Of a DNA stretch of 64,000 nucleotides, positions 50,000-62,699 are shown piece by piece. The stretch is taken from assembly GCA_030998015.1 (NCBI GenBank), contig JARWMV010000008.1, forward strand, positions 62,001 to 126,000. The letters are read 5' to 3'. Source of the stretch: Ceratorhiza oryzae-sativae. Lineage: Eukaryota; Basidiomycota; Agaricomycetes; Cantharellales; Ceratobasidiaceae. The notes under the pieces were generated by a model. It ran no database searches. It worked only from the letters and a program-made list of their open reading frames with translations, and was not told where the DNA came from. Positions within the stretch are counted from its first letter, which is position 1. Each line of letters begins with the position of its first letter. Position numbers and translations under genes: made by a program.

Positions 50000-51830
50000 A
50001 TAATCCAAGACGTAGCCAGTCAGGAACTCTCGGCTCCTTTTCATGTAGCGTTATGTAGATTGCCTCCATTTGATATGTCGCCCGCATGACCCGCCGCAAG
50101 CACCCGACTCGAGCCCAATGTTGCTAGCTCTCTCTCCACCATCAAATGAATTGGCCTGTATTGTCGTTGAGGACAGCATAGAATGCTCTCCGTGACTTAC
50201 CATAGTCCTGGTGGCTCGCATAAGCTGGTGGTAACAACCTTTCGAGGGACCCTTCGGGAACGGCGAATGTTGAGCTGTTTGTTGACTGATTCATATTAAC
50301 TGAGAGTTACACGCCGGGCTTTCTACACCGAAAGAGGCCGAGAAATTTTTGGCGTGCCAAGGATATCTCGGTAGTATATACGCCTGTTTCTATAGTTTCT
50401 TCGTGATTCATTTGCTTCGACAAAGCTGTTTTGTTTGCACATATATGCGTTCTTTTTTCACCGCTTTCAGGGAGTCGCTCTAGCCTTCTGGTGATGCAAT
50501 TGTTGGAGGCGGATGTGAGTTTTGAAGTATTTGTGATACCATTTCTGAGTTTGCTATGATGTCGGCAGATTAGGTTCTGAATCGAAGAAACCGGCTCAAG
50601 TGCTGAATGCATGCTATTAAGCGCATGGTCTGGAGCTTGTTCTGATTTGTGCCACCTCTCAGCCGAGCTAATCCCAAGTAAGGCTGGGATACAAAGGGTG
50701 GTATGTTCATTGCCCCCCGACCTACTAACACAACCCGAACACACACCCCTTGCGTTTGGGTGATGCGGTTGGGTTTCGCCATCGTTCTTAAACTGAAGGA
50801 AGAGAAGGAAACACGGAATTTATCGAGCTAATTACACGACGATGGCTGCTTCCACACTCGAACAGTGGTAAAGTGCAAGCTAAATAAATACCGTCGTAAG
50901 TACACCCGTCACATGGCAATAGAGACATGCTAGTCCCAGTTGGGAGTGCATGGCGAACCCAAATATAAACAATCGTTCCTGGAAGTATGATACACTATTT
51001 TATCAAACAGATAATTGTTTAGGTGAGCCTCATTTTTCGTCTGCTAATTTTACTAATCAGTCGTACGGTTTGTCCGAAAGCCTCGGAGGCTCGAAGCGCG
51101 GCTGCGTATCAACGTTGGAGAATTGTTCGCCGAGGACTTAGCTTCTACGTGCTAACACACAATCGTCTGATTTGCCAAATGACCTAGCCTTCCTGCGCTG
51201 TTGATCCGATATATGAGTTTGGTGGTGAGGACTGAGATAATTGCTTTGGTTTATTTCTATACTTCTTCAAGGGTCCCGGAACGAAGCTTAGTTTCTTTGG
51301 CGTTATGATCTCAATAGGATATGGATTGATTAGGGGCCCTGAAGTACTATTGCATGGAAAAAATTAAAAAGATCAACATACGTGAGGTATAAAAGATGAC
51401 TTACAACCGCTTCTTGACGGAATTGTGCCACTCTGCCCAGGCTTATCAGTCATGTGCATGGCGCATAAATCATGTGTCCGCGTCATGGGGGGCGACCTCC
51501 ATTAAAAGATGGTCTATTATTGGGCTGTATCCCTCAACCCCTTTAGCAGACGCCGACAGAAGCCCGTTGTGGACGAGCCGAGTGAGACTGGTTTGGGGCC
51601 TAATGAAAGGATTCGGTTTAAGTTCCCATTGGCTCACCTGACCTGCAAGTGTAATTTTTGTGACCAGAATTCCTTGAATACCCATAAATATCCAAGGTTC
51701 TATGGTCGCATATAGAGCGCGCTGAATTATACAGCAATCCTCACGGGCCATCGGATGGGTTTAAAAGGGGCTCATCCAACAGCTGAAAAATAGGTATCCA
51801 ATTCCACAGCCTCGTATATTTTCAACCCAA
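50000..51830. other. Intergenic between AA9 copies 2 and 3
   Basis: No supported exon. The ORF at 50307-50744 (minus) has no motif. Short AT-rich stretches only. Confidence 0.5.
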
Positions 51831-52768
51831 ATGAGATTTTTCATCACTCTGATCGCTGCTTTGTTCGTTCGGACAACCCTTGCGCACTGTAAGAGATGGT
51901 TATGCCCTTGGAGATTACGACTAACATGTATGGTAGACATATTTGACAAACTCATTATTAACGGAGTTACTGGGGCACAGTTTGCAAACATCCGGCCCCC
52001 ACCAAACAACTCGCCTGTCACAGATGTCACTTCCAATGATATTCGGTGTAATGTAAATGGTGGGAGTGGGTCTGGTACAACGACCGCTACAGTCGCTGCC
52101 GGATCAACCGTAAGCCCTTACCATCAGGTGGTAGTTGATCAGAAATGTTGAAAAAGCCATCTGTTCTAGGTCGGGTTTGTTTTGGATAACACCGTTTACC
52201 ATCAAGGGCCTTTGGCTGTGTATTTGGGTTCGTGGACTTTGATTGCAAGTCGCTTGTTAATTGAAAATTGTTTCAGGCAAGGCTCCCAATACTGCCGCAT
52301 CGTGGGACGGTTCCGGCGCTAATTGGTTTAAGATTTACCAGTTGGGAGCAACTTTCACCCCGAGCTTTGCGTTCCTGGATTATAGTAGGAGATTTTCCGT
52401 TGTTGGTATCTATTGTTCGCCAACAAAAGAGTGTAGATTTGTCGACGTTCACGTTCAAAATTCCATCCTCAATCCCCGCCGGAGAGTACCTGCTCCGTAT
52501 CGAACAAATTGGACTACACGTTGCAGGAGCCCCACAGTGGTACATTTCATGCGCACAACTCAAAATCACCGGCGGAGGAAGCGCAAATCCTACTAAGGTA
52601 TCCATTCCAGGCTACGTTAGCCCCAACGATCCTGGTCTTACAGGTCAGTGCATCTTTTGCAGCTTAGAAGATGCACCCTGGCTAATCTTGGTGTTATTTA
52701 CAGTAAACATCTACTATCCAGTGCCCACGGCATACACCGTGCCCGGGCCAGCCGTTTTCACTGGATGA
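51831..52768 (+). CDS. AA9 lytic polysaccharide monooxygenase (copy 3)
   Basis: Close paralogue of the gene at 49.1 kb with all five introns at the same positions (51889-51936, 52110-52169, 52228-52276, 52385-52436, 52644-52703); 669 nt, 222 aa, in frame. Signal peptide MRFFITLIAALFVRTTLA, then mature HYIFDKLIING. The histidine brace is complete (His1 and NTVYHQGPLAVYL), with QWYISCAQLKITGGG around the axial Tyr. The fourth intron starts gtagga and its removal gives FLDYNLSTFTFKIP, matching the paralogue. No carbohydrate-binding module. Intact. Confidence 0.93.
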
Positions 52769-54795
52769 ATTCTTTATTTTCTTAATCGGGTCTGGCTCAA
52801 ATACAACATAACGACCCCGACCTTGCCAGTTTTGTTGCATATGCTGAATAGCTCTGTACGTTGCCTAGTGAATGACACAACTACATCATGATAGACATCG
52901 TCGGCTCTGCATAATTAAACGCACAACGACTTTGCTCACAGTGGAATGGCACGAGGGTTGCTGCCGGCGGCAGTGTTGCTTAAGCAACGCCACCGATTCA
53001 GGCCACGCGAACTCACGTCGTCTTGACGTCCGGTTGTCTATCAGGTCGCCAGCCGATCGACCTGTCCAAATCACTGGCGATCGTGATGCACAGAGCAGCG
53101 CCGTTTGCAACGTTAACGTTGACTCTTCACGAACCGCTCCGAATACAAAACTGAATACGCTTGCCCGACCACCAACCTATTGCCAAAAAGGCTAGTAGTG
53201 GCGCCGATAGCATCAGCTACGGCTGATTGCGCTATATGGTGCGTGGAGGCTACGAAAATAATATATATGTATACAGCCTAGCTCGCCCATTTGACTATAA
53301 CTGATCAGGCCATATCAGCAATCTCTTCAGGAACGATCATCTGGGGCAAAAAATTCCACCGTAGCCTTTCCTGTATTCTCAGTAGGAGACTCGGACCCAA
53401 GCCGATCCGAGCGCCCATTCCTTCTTTTTGCTTACCTGGTGCGCTTCTGGGAGGCCGTGGAGTGCACGATGATGGCGCTGGATCTCCTGTGGCGTGCGAC
53501 GCGTCGGGCACTAGCTACGCAGAATGGAACGCTTCGTAGGCCGGGCTGTTGGTTTGCGGCGTAAATTCACTTAAAGTCCGGGGCACTTGTCTAGGCGGTC
53601 ATCTCAGTGATACAGCTCTATCTCCCGGTCTGCCTTGGCTATGATTCCCGTTACGGTTCCAAACACTATGGTGTGTATCTCACCTTGTTACTTTGTCTTC
53701 CTCGAGTTCGAATCTCATGGCTCGGTTAGGGGCAAGAGGTTTGGGCTCGAATGCTAGGACGCCCTGAGGATCCCTTGGGCCCAGAGAGCAATGTGGAGCT
53801 CATAGGATTCGTACTTTCAGAGCACTGGCTAAATGGCCAGAAGGTGTGTGATAGCATTACTCAAGTTGTTGTATGCTGAACTCAGAGTCTCACAGGTATG
53901 GCGTTGTCGAGCGTTCGAGTCGTATGGTGTGTGGACCTCCCATCCCGAGGAGGAGGTCATGAATATTCGATCCATACGCCCGCCGCTCTCAGAGGGGGCT
54001 CAGTTCAAGGTCGGCAATCTCATCTTTTCTGTTTGTACTTGTTTAACGCCGGTATATCAGCACGGCCAGCAAGTTCATGTGCGGCTGAGCGCAGATCACT
54101 GGACTGTGGGATCTAGCACAGTGCGTAAATCCGGCGTCATCGAAGCTGGCTGGTGTGAGAGGTCTCCGGTCAGGCTAGCCCTTTGATCGATATAACAAAT
54201 GGCTGATTGACAAATAACTAGACTGCAACGGGAATACGTTTGAAGTATTCCTATTGGGTGCGCTGCGAGCATCCGGGGCTTCCAGCTACCCGGAAGTGGT
54301 ATCAGCAAGAAGACCTCGAGTTTGGCCTTGCTACTCCCCAAGGAGTTCCCCGACGATGATCCATGTTCTTGCGATCAGAACCCTAAGGCTGATGTCCTCT
54401 AATTAATTTGTATATAATGATGTGTTATATAGTATCCAGCTATTCGGAAATCGGTTGTCTGTACAGAGTTGGCTTCCATTGGTTCCACGACCGCATTTAA
54501 GTTACTCGGCCAACCATATCTGTAATTCTACACTTCTCTTGGACGTACTAGCAGATCAGGATGTATTTGACAATGGCATGAAACCGGTCATGCGCGTTCA
54601 CGATTCCGCATTCCTCCGCTGACTGACGACCCGGGGCGACCGACGAATGTTGCGTTGGTTGTTACATAAGCCGTTGCGTGAGGAGGGCGCTTAAGCTGGA
54701 GAATTCCTTGCCGACGATCTGCCTTTTCGTCGACGGCTCTCGGTCGCTCATGACTACCCCGCCGAGCTTCTTTCCAACCCCGGCCATTGTGAGTG
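52769..54795. other. Intergenic, 2 kb, no gene recognised
   Basis: Contains two short stretches resembling tRNA B boxes (GTTCGAATC near 53706 and CGTTCGAGTC near 53910), each near a GTATGGTGTGT-like or CTATGGTGTGT-like phrase. This may be an old tRNA-derived SINE or chance. No cloverleaf could be folded. Confidence 0.35.
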
Positions 54796-56174
54796 ATGGG
54801 ACACAATGGATTATTAAATTTAATCATGTCCCTGCAGGATCATGCTGTGGCGGGGCTCGCCGCAGGCACAGTCGCCGTCCTTTGTGTGCAGCCTCTCGAC
54901 CTCTTGCGTATCCAGTTTCAGGTTGCCACTTCCTCTCCAGTAAGCCGCAACCCTTTGGCAACCATATGGAGGTGAGATGTGCGTGTTTCCGCAAGCTGTC
55001 TCCGCCTTCCTCTGACTGTTTATCCACCCCAGTTCACTAAACAAAATCAAAGCTGAGCATGGGGTTCGGGGATTATATCGAGGAGTAGGAACCAACGTTG
55101 TCGGAAATGCTACTAGCTGGGGGATGTACTTCTGGCTGTAAGTCGGGTTACGGTTGGAACTGGTGGCACCGCGGGCACTTCACACAACCACCAATAGATA
55201 CGCCGCAATAAAAGATCATGTCTTCGACGCACCTGATCCCCGTGCTCCAGCAGCACCGATAACCAATCTAATTGCGTCTGCCGAGGCTAGTACGTAGCAC
55301 CTTTTCTCATTGTAACTTCCCTGACCGACATCGACCCTCCAGGTGCAATAACTGCTTTAGCTACAAACCCAATATGGGTAATCAAGGTACGCATGTTTAC
55401 TACTTGGCCAGGACAACCTGGTGCATATCGAAGTCTATGGGGTGTGTATTTGTGTCCTACCTCACACAAACCATCTAACGTGAGTGCTTATAGATGGATT
55501 GAGTAAGGTATACAGGACAGAGGGATGGCGAGGGCTCTACCGAGGTACCTCATTGGCTTTGCTCAGCGTTAGCAACGGTATGTCTGCTTGATGTTTGCGA
55601 TTTGTCAAGTTGATTTGACCGGCCGTACCCATAGGAGCAATACAGTTCGTAGCATATGAAGAATTAAAACGTTTCTGTTTCGAGCAAAAACGGAGGCGAA
55701 ACAAAATCACTGATTCGGCATACATCCCGGGAGATGATCGACTAGTAGGTTTCAGCGTGATTGCGGATTGCTATGTACTCATCGTATCCATCACAGTCAA
55801 ACATTACTTATACGGTTATATCAGCGGCAGCCAAGCTTATCGCCATGACCTCAATGTACCCTCTACAAGTTGTTCGGTCCCGTATACAGGCATGTATAGC
55901 TTATATCAAACGCGTGGAATTTACTGTAATATTTGCCTTCTAGAATAACTCAACGACGCACCTTTACCCAAACATTCCAACTTGCATTGCTCGTACTTGG
56001 CGTGAGGAGGGTGTGCGTGGTTTCTATCGCGGCCTGGCAACCAATTTCGTCAGAGTGTTGCCCAACACTTGTGTCACGTTCGTGGTGTATGAGAACGTTG
56101 CATGGTTGCTGAGGCAGGCTGCCAGAGTGAGGATGGACGCGGAATCGGGAGATATGCCAGTGACAAGAGAGTAA
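54796..56174 (+). CDS. FLX1: Mitochondrial FAD/folate carrier (Flx1/SLC25A32)
   Basis: Inner-membrane carrier moving FAD or folate. Eight exons (introns 54972-55032, 55138-55197, 55290-55342, 55442-55493, 55578-55634, 55745-55796, 55890-55943) give 990 nt and 329 aa with no break. The three carrier motifs are VQPLDLLRIQFQ, TNPIWVIKVRM (the Trp in place of the usual acidic residue marks the folate/FAD/pyrimidine carrier group) and MYPLQVVRSRIQ. GVRGLYRGVGTNVVGNATSWG and GVRGFYRGLATNFVRVLPN are the matching matrix-loop motifs. The last intron starts gcatgt (GC-AG); the nearest GT alternative would create a stop. Folate and FAD carriers cannot be told apart by motif alone. Confidence 0.88.
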
Positions 56175-56763
56175 TATGGTATTTAGATAGGTGAAATTTT
56201 GAGCACGGTAGACGTAATTTATAAATACATAGATCGTTCTTACCACCCTCATAACGCCAACTGAGAATTAGTGTTCTAGGGGTGCAATCGTAGATCAATG
56301 GATTGTATCCGGCATATTCGGGTAGCGTTACCCAAATGGAAGATAACATTTATTCATAGAGCTCCAAAAATCCTTACCCCCACCCTTGCAAGGTTGTCTC
56401 GTGTACACATAACTCTATAGCTGCATGAACTGACTTCATTTCCAATTTGTGAACTTATAGCGGGGGATCCGAGACGAGACGCCGGACCCTGTTCCGGAAC
56501 CAAATTATCCGCGTAGTGGACAGTCCACAAGACCCCCCACCGACACCAAAACGTAAGTATACATCCCATGTGCCGTTGAAGAGATTATTTCGCGTGGTAG
56601 AGAATTTGGATGAGCGCAAGAAACGTTGGAAACCGCCGAAGAGGAGAAGATGCGGACGATGTGGATGGATGGGGTTGTGTTTGGACGGATGGACACCTTG
56701 GGCTCGAGAAATCGGTCACAGGATACCAGGCTGATTTGCTACCTACCACAGCTATAGTGCAAC
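56175..56763. other. FLX1-uL2 intergenic region
   Basis: No coding exon is needed here. A splice-site-rich stretch (56.5-56.75 kb) may contain a 5'-UTR intron of the ribosomal protein gene, but I cannot place it. Confidence 0.4.
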
Positions 56764-57759
56764 ATGGGTCGCGTTATTCGTGCGCAAAGGCGTTCGCATG
56801 CCATCTTCAAGGCGCATACTCGCCTCAACAAGAACCCGGCTCGTCTCCGTCCGCTCGATTTTGCTGAGCGCAACGGCTACATTCGGGGGATTGTCAAAGA
56901 CATTATCCACGACTCTGGCCGGTGAGTAATTTGATTGGATATCTTGAACTGCGCTGGCTAACGGGCTACTCCCCATGCAGTGGTGCTCCTCTCGCTCGGG
57001 TAGTCTTCCGCGACCCCTACCGCTACAAGCTTCGCACTGAGACGTTTGTCGCCACCGAGGGCCTACACACTGGCGCCTTTGTCTATTGTGGAAAGAAGGC
57101 TGCTCTCAACGTTGGAAACGTGCTTCCTGTCTCCCAGATGCCGGAAGGTGAAGCAACTCCAGGGTCGGACAATACTTTTGGCTGATTCCCGAAATGAATG
57201 ATAGGGACCATCATCTGCAATGTCGAGGAACATGTTGGCGACCGTGGCGCGCTTGCACGAACTTCTGGAAACTATGCCACCATTATCGGCCACTCACCTG
57301 AAAGACAACAAAACTCGCATTCGGTGTGCCTGGTTCTAGCAATATTATGTGTTATAGCCTAATTTGCGATTCTTTTTAGTCTTCCCTCGGGCGCCAAGAA
57401 GACTGTCGCCAGCAACGCTCGTGCAACTATCGGAATTGTTGCTGGCGGTGGACGCATTGACAAACCTCTCTTGAAGGCCGGCCGCGCATACCACAAGTTC
57501 AAGGTTCGCTCAGTCAAGAAGTTCAATAAATTATTTCTCACCTCTATATCTCAAATTACAGGCAAAGCGCTACAACTGGCCTCGTACTCGTGGTGTGGCT
57601 ATGAACCCGGTGGACCACCCTCACGGAGGAGGAAACCACCAGCACATCGGAAAGGCCTCGACCATCGCTCGTTCTGCGGTGCCCGGTCAAAAGGTTGGTC
57701 TCATTGCTGCGCGCAGGACCGGTCTCTTGCGTGGTACTGTCAAGACCAAAGACGCGTAA
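56764..57759 (+). CDS. RPL2: Cytosolic 60S ribosomal protein uL2 (L2/L8)
   Basis: Core large-subunit protein next to the peptidyl transferase centre. Five exons (introns 56922-56980, 57148-57204, 57324-57379, 57504-57561). It begins [10 protein letters not shown], continues [60 protein letters not shown] and [20 protein letters not shown], and ends GTVKTKDA. The conserved His residues of the DHPHGGG loop are present. The exon sum is 766 nt; one extra A near 57300-57304 (HSPE then DNKTRIR) breaks the frame. Without it the protein is 254 residues, the usual eukaryotic length. Confidence 0.93.
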
Positions 57760-58132
57760 AGAGGCACGGAGCATGTGTGTTTGCTGGGTGCATGTACGAT
57801 GTTGGTGTTTTGCACTGCTACATGAAAATCTATATGCCTATATGCCGATTTTTGTTGTTATGAAGATGCATGCTACTTGTTTTTGCTTTTGGAGAAGTGT
57901 GGCTAGCCTCCGGAGTCTCGAGACCCAGTCATATGTGTTGAGAGTTCTCCTAATCAGGCTCGAGTAACATCCCTTCACGATTAGACTTGACTATCCCCAG
58001 CTCCCCAAGTTAGCTGCCATCATCTCCCCGATTGGGACTCAGGCGAATTTTACGCCACATGGCCTTGGCAGCCCTTTATTTCCCTGCAGATCAACTCTCC
58101 AGGCTTCGAAGACTCATCATACGCCCGATTAA

Positions 58133-58321
58133 TGTAGGAGAGATCGAGTAAGTGATCGAGTCAGGTGTATATGCACAGTATATGCGCAGCACTATTCAGT
58201 ATGACTCACTCACAATCGTAGGGTATAAATAAGGGCTCTGTGAGCCCCTTATCCCCATCAATTCACTCAAATATTCACACTCTTTTGTAAATCTATTCTA
58301 TAATTTTTGTTAAAATATACA
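58133..58321 (+). mobile_element. LTR-like fragment with TGACTCA and TATA box
   Basis: A 189-bp stretch begins TGTAGGAG and ends ATATACA, so it has TG...CA ends. TGACTCA lies at 58202-58208 and TATAAATA at 58224-58231. The following TTTGGTTTCAACAATT could be a decayed primer-binding region. No second LTR, coding domain or target duplication was found, so this is a tentative solo LTR. Confidence 0.4.
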
Positions 58322-59123
58322 TTTGGTTTCAACAATTACCACTACCGGTCGGGGGAAACGGATTTCTCGCCACACCCTTATCCCGTATGAGTGGCTTATA
58401 AAATCGAATCCTTTGCGCGTAGGAAGGCAACTTCCAAAATGCTCCCCCTTCTACTAATCTTTTTGGATTATTAAGGGGGATTCTTTGGCATGATCCTGTA
58501 TGATGGTGTCTTGCCCAGGTTCTCTGTATACCGCATGATTGAGCTCTCCAAGATGTCATGAGCCCGTAAGAACTAGACAACAAGCAAACAAAGGAACTAA
58601 AATAATATCAACACGAGGCCGACACCGACACCAGGCCGATACCGAGCAAAAGAGGGAAACGAACCGGGAATCAAAGGAAAAGGGGAAAACAACTTACTCA
58701 GTCCGAAAAGCATTTGAATTCATGTTTCTACGAGCTATGGTAGCTTAAAACCGTCACCCGCGGCTGAACTTTCCTGTTTCAAGCGATTATGGAGGGTTTT
58801 TGGCGGATTCAGCGGTAGTGAGCGGCGAGGATGAGTGGGAGGACTGAAACAATCGATACGGGAAGAGCCCAAGAGAGGGATGATTTTGACCAGGCAGATG
58901 TGAGATCCAGTCACCAGTTCTTCCAATCTCTAGAACCGCCTTCCTACGGCGGCATCAAACGCCTCCGACGCAGGCTGGGGCCAACAGGACGCGTGGGTGG
59001 CCCTGGAGGATTGATGCTACCTGGGTGCGCGTACCAGTTCCTCTCTGGGCTAAGTCACCTCGGCGTCATGCTCTAGTCGGGTCGGATAGAGGAACGGGGG
59101 ATATGGATGTGTCACTGGGGTCG

Positions 59124-59845
59124 TTACATCGAAGTTGTTGGCTCAGTTGCCCTTACCAACCATGGCCTTACCGCTTCCTTCATCTGCACTTCGTGTGACT
59201 CAAGCCTGGCTGCCACCCTCGGAACAGTAGTGAGAGAATACAAGGGCTTTTCTTCCCTGCATCTTTCCCAACCTCCCTCCTCCATCGCTCTCATTAAACT
59301 CAGACTCCAAAGACCCCGAGGCGGGGGAGCAAGGGCGTAGACTGCTACACCCTGGTCCTCGCCCCCTTCTGGGAGCGGAATGGCGGTGGGACCGACGGCC
59401 AAAATGCGGTAGGATAGATATATTGGAATTCTAGGTGGCACAGGGACAAATGGCTCGAGGCCTAGGGACAAAGTGGAGTTTGCCGGGTTGGCCATTGAAG
59501 GCTATTTGTACGCACAGTCTCAGGGTATAAGTTAGGTAGAGGATAGCGGTGGCTGTAGCGGGTCGCATTCCAATACCAAAAAAAGTAGCCTGTCCTCACT
59601 GGGGAGGGGGATACTTGTTGAATCTACCGCAGCATCCCCGTGCTTGCCAGCCGCCTTCCTCTTTTTCTTCTCCTTTTTCTTCTTCCCCTTCTCATTTGAA
59701 TTCGACTCGGAGCTGATCGCGCGAGCTACTGCTGATGTGTGGGCTTATGGGTTGGGGTAATGAGTAGAGCCAGAAGAGGAACGGAGAGTGGTGTCGTCGG
59801 ACAGGGAGAGGATGCTATTTGGGAAACCATCACGTGAGGGCATGT
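59124..59845 (-). pseudogene. Possible decayed gene with a Lys-rich segment
   Basis: Reading from about 59845 down, a coherent stretch (GFPNSILSLSDDTTLRSS) meets an in-frame TAA, then continues through SSESNSNEKGKKKKEKKKRK and GDAAVDSTSIPLP. After a possible intron (gtgagg...aaatag) a 120-residue frame starts MANPANSTLSLGLEPFVPVP. No domain was recognised. The Lys-rich stretch could be a nuclear signal. Low confidence that this was ever one gene. Confidence 0.3.
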
Positions 59846-62699
59846 GCGGATATCGACACATGGTTCCGCCCTGGCATGAGGTGGGCACATGCTAGAGATT
59901 TTTAGACCAATAATATAGGTCTGGGGACTTCCATGCTCGGACTACTTCACTATTGCCGCCTCACCAGCGATGCCACTGACCCACCAAATGTATGCGCCGA
60001 GAAACTATCACAGAGGAGCACTAAATGAAACTAGGATCCATTCACGACCAGTTTGTGTGAATGTTGCGACGCATGCTTTTGCTATCTTCCCTTGTTCCCA
60101 GAAATTCTGAGCCCATTGTGTCACATTCGTCCTATGTCGGTCTTTGTCTCTTCTAGATGTCCTAATAGTATTGGCTGCTTATGCACAATTTGTTAACTTA
60201 AGCTCACCGACTAATCAAAGATAAGAATAAGGGACGCGAGCGCGCCAGTGGGACTGGCCGGTTCCAACAGCCACACATACTCTATCTCTCGCTCTCTCTC
60301 ACTCACTGAATCATTAGGAAGGAACCGCAATAATATTACATAAAGAAAAATTAATGTACATAGTGAAAGAATGCAGTACAGCCGGCGGAACTGCATTGCG
60401 AGCACAGCGAGGGGGCCGCCGTCGTGGCGCTCTGGTCACGTGGTCTTGCGCCACAATGCAATGTCTTGTGTCTGTCCACGATCATATCATAGGAGCTACC
60501 GGCGTTGCGCGTCGTGTTTTCTTCCCACTTGACGTCCAATTATTTGGGGTTTGCTGCAATCCATCGGGATGTTGAGGCCCGTCCGGCCCGGGAGTCGCAC
60601 TCGCCTTCGGGGATCCGACCGCCAGAGGCGGCGCGAGCATCCCCCGAATTTGCCGGGGTTGGATGCTGATCGATAGGTCGCACCCGGCCCGCACCCAGCG
60701 CTTACCCGGCGATGAATGGGTAAGACGAAAATGAGCATAGGAGTCCATGAGCAGGTTGACGATGTAGCGCAAGGATAGCCGCAACTATGCGAATCCCGCG
60801 AAATCCATCTCGGGCAAAGTAGCACCTCAGGGTGATATAAGTATGTTCTGGAGCGCTACTGTGGATCCAGTGAGCTCTCTATAACATGCTTGGTCCTGTG
60901 GAGCCACTTCGTGCTAACTAGATTTTCGGGTTTTTGTAGGGATAGAATGGTGTTGACCAGCTGGCACCCAGCGCTTAAAAGGTCTTGCTCATCTCTAAGC
61001 CAGCTGCAGGATCCGATACACGGCACCCTCCTTGAGATACAAGTGCTCCTATGGACCAAATGCAAATTGTACATGAATCCCGGAGTTTTGCTGGTCCAGG
61101 CACCCATTCTCACATGAGGTGGAAAGTGGCGATCGCCAACAACAACGGATGTCTTCCCATAAGAGCTAACGCTAGGCCAAGCCAAGGTAATCAACCTCAA
61201 AGTCTGGGTGACGTCATACTTTATCAATGACACATTAATTCATTTGCGATCGCTCCACAGTGTGAATTATTAGCTTAGCTTAGCGTTGGATTTAGATCTT
61301 ACGGGAAGGCATCCAATAAATTACTGGATGACTTCCGTGACGGCTCAAGCGAAAGCCAAGCTATCCTAAAGATGGAGTGATTATAATGTGGAGTAATAAG
61401 GGATCAATGAATAATGATGTCATCCACTGATGGTCATGGGCGGGTAGTCACTCGCGCCGCACGGAACGCGCTAGGGAATGGCGCCGAGCGTTGCCGGCAG
61501 CTTCAAAAGACATCAATGGAAGGTGTTGAATATCGTAACTACATTGTTCCTATGGCAAGAAACCCAACCATTTGGGTCCATCTGCCAAATCATGTCACCC
61601 CTGCCTACTTTACCGAGGTTGGGAGATACTGGCTAAACTGGACATAAATAGTACTATCTTACTAGTTCGAACTTACGAGAATCAATGATTTCAAACCTAG
61701 GAACGAACGTGAACGATTTCACGGCTCGAAACTCCTGAGCCTGATGGGCCGGCAAGGAGTGGCGTTGGCGAGATGGCCTCGAGTGAGGGGATTATTCGCT
61801 CCTTCACCAGTGCCAGAGCCCCACGCATCATGGATGACTCAACGGTCACGCGATGGATGCACTGGTTCATGGAACCAGATATTCGGTAGGCAAGCCCATG
61901 CTGACTTGGAGAAGATCACATGCAAAACTACAACCTGCCTTCATTACACTATAGCTCGTCAGTGGTCCGGCTAAAATACACCCAGAGGTAGATATCACGA
62001 TATGCATCACGTACGTGTTCAGACGTAGGGCCAATTCAAATGGATAGTTTTGGGAACTGTTGGCCCTCTGTCTTCTGTTTCTCGCCTCCCGGGAATAAGT
62101 AAACCAGGACCTCACAATTTGCGGAAGTCTCGGTTCGTGCGCTTCTATGCTTTGCCGTAATGTTATCATCGGCCGGCACCTGTGTGTCAGACTCAACTGG
62201 TCTTGGGGTCACTTCTCCTGGGTTCGCGAGGGCAAAACTGTACCATTTTTAGGGGCTCGTTTAACAGTATGAGTAAATACCAGCCGGATAACCCTCATGA
62301 GGCAGGTGAGATTTGCCGGAGTACTGACAATTCGAGGAGCCATCTTCATCTTTACTTCTATTTCATCTCGGGTGGAGCCTACACTCCTTTCTTGATACAA
62401 TAATCTCACACTAAAATCTTGGGCATTTTCCATATTTGAATGCTTAGTTAGGCTGGAGCATGCTCACCGTCAAACACACCAATTAAAGGCAGCTGACTTG
62501 AGATTGAACTCATTGACAGCTGTAGTGCGTGTGAAAAGTAGTCAACGGGAATTTTCGAAGCGATCGGATAAGCCTGAAATTGGATTTATGAAACTGTCAT
62601 ACACTATGTTATATATCGCACGACCGGGCAGAGTTTCTGGATCCATCTCTCCTTACGCTCTAGTAGTATCTCATTGCACCGCAAAAATACCTCTCGCCG

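Larger units (their letters stand above)
57760..62699. other. Gene-poor 5-kb stretch with transposon remnants
   Basis: Contains an LTR-like piece (58133-58321), a possible decayed gene (59124-59845, minus), a (CT)n run near 60288, GC-rich sequence at 60.56-60.72 kb, and a 12-bp-stem hairpin at 61303-61335 (GGAAGGCATCCA against TGGATGACTTCC). No intact gene was found. Confidence 0.45.

Noticed and set aside
53700..53920. tRNA genes suggested by GTTCGAATC-like B boxes.
   Set aside because: No A box at the right distance and no cloverleaf could be drawn; at most an old SINE fragment.
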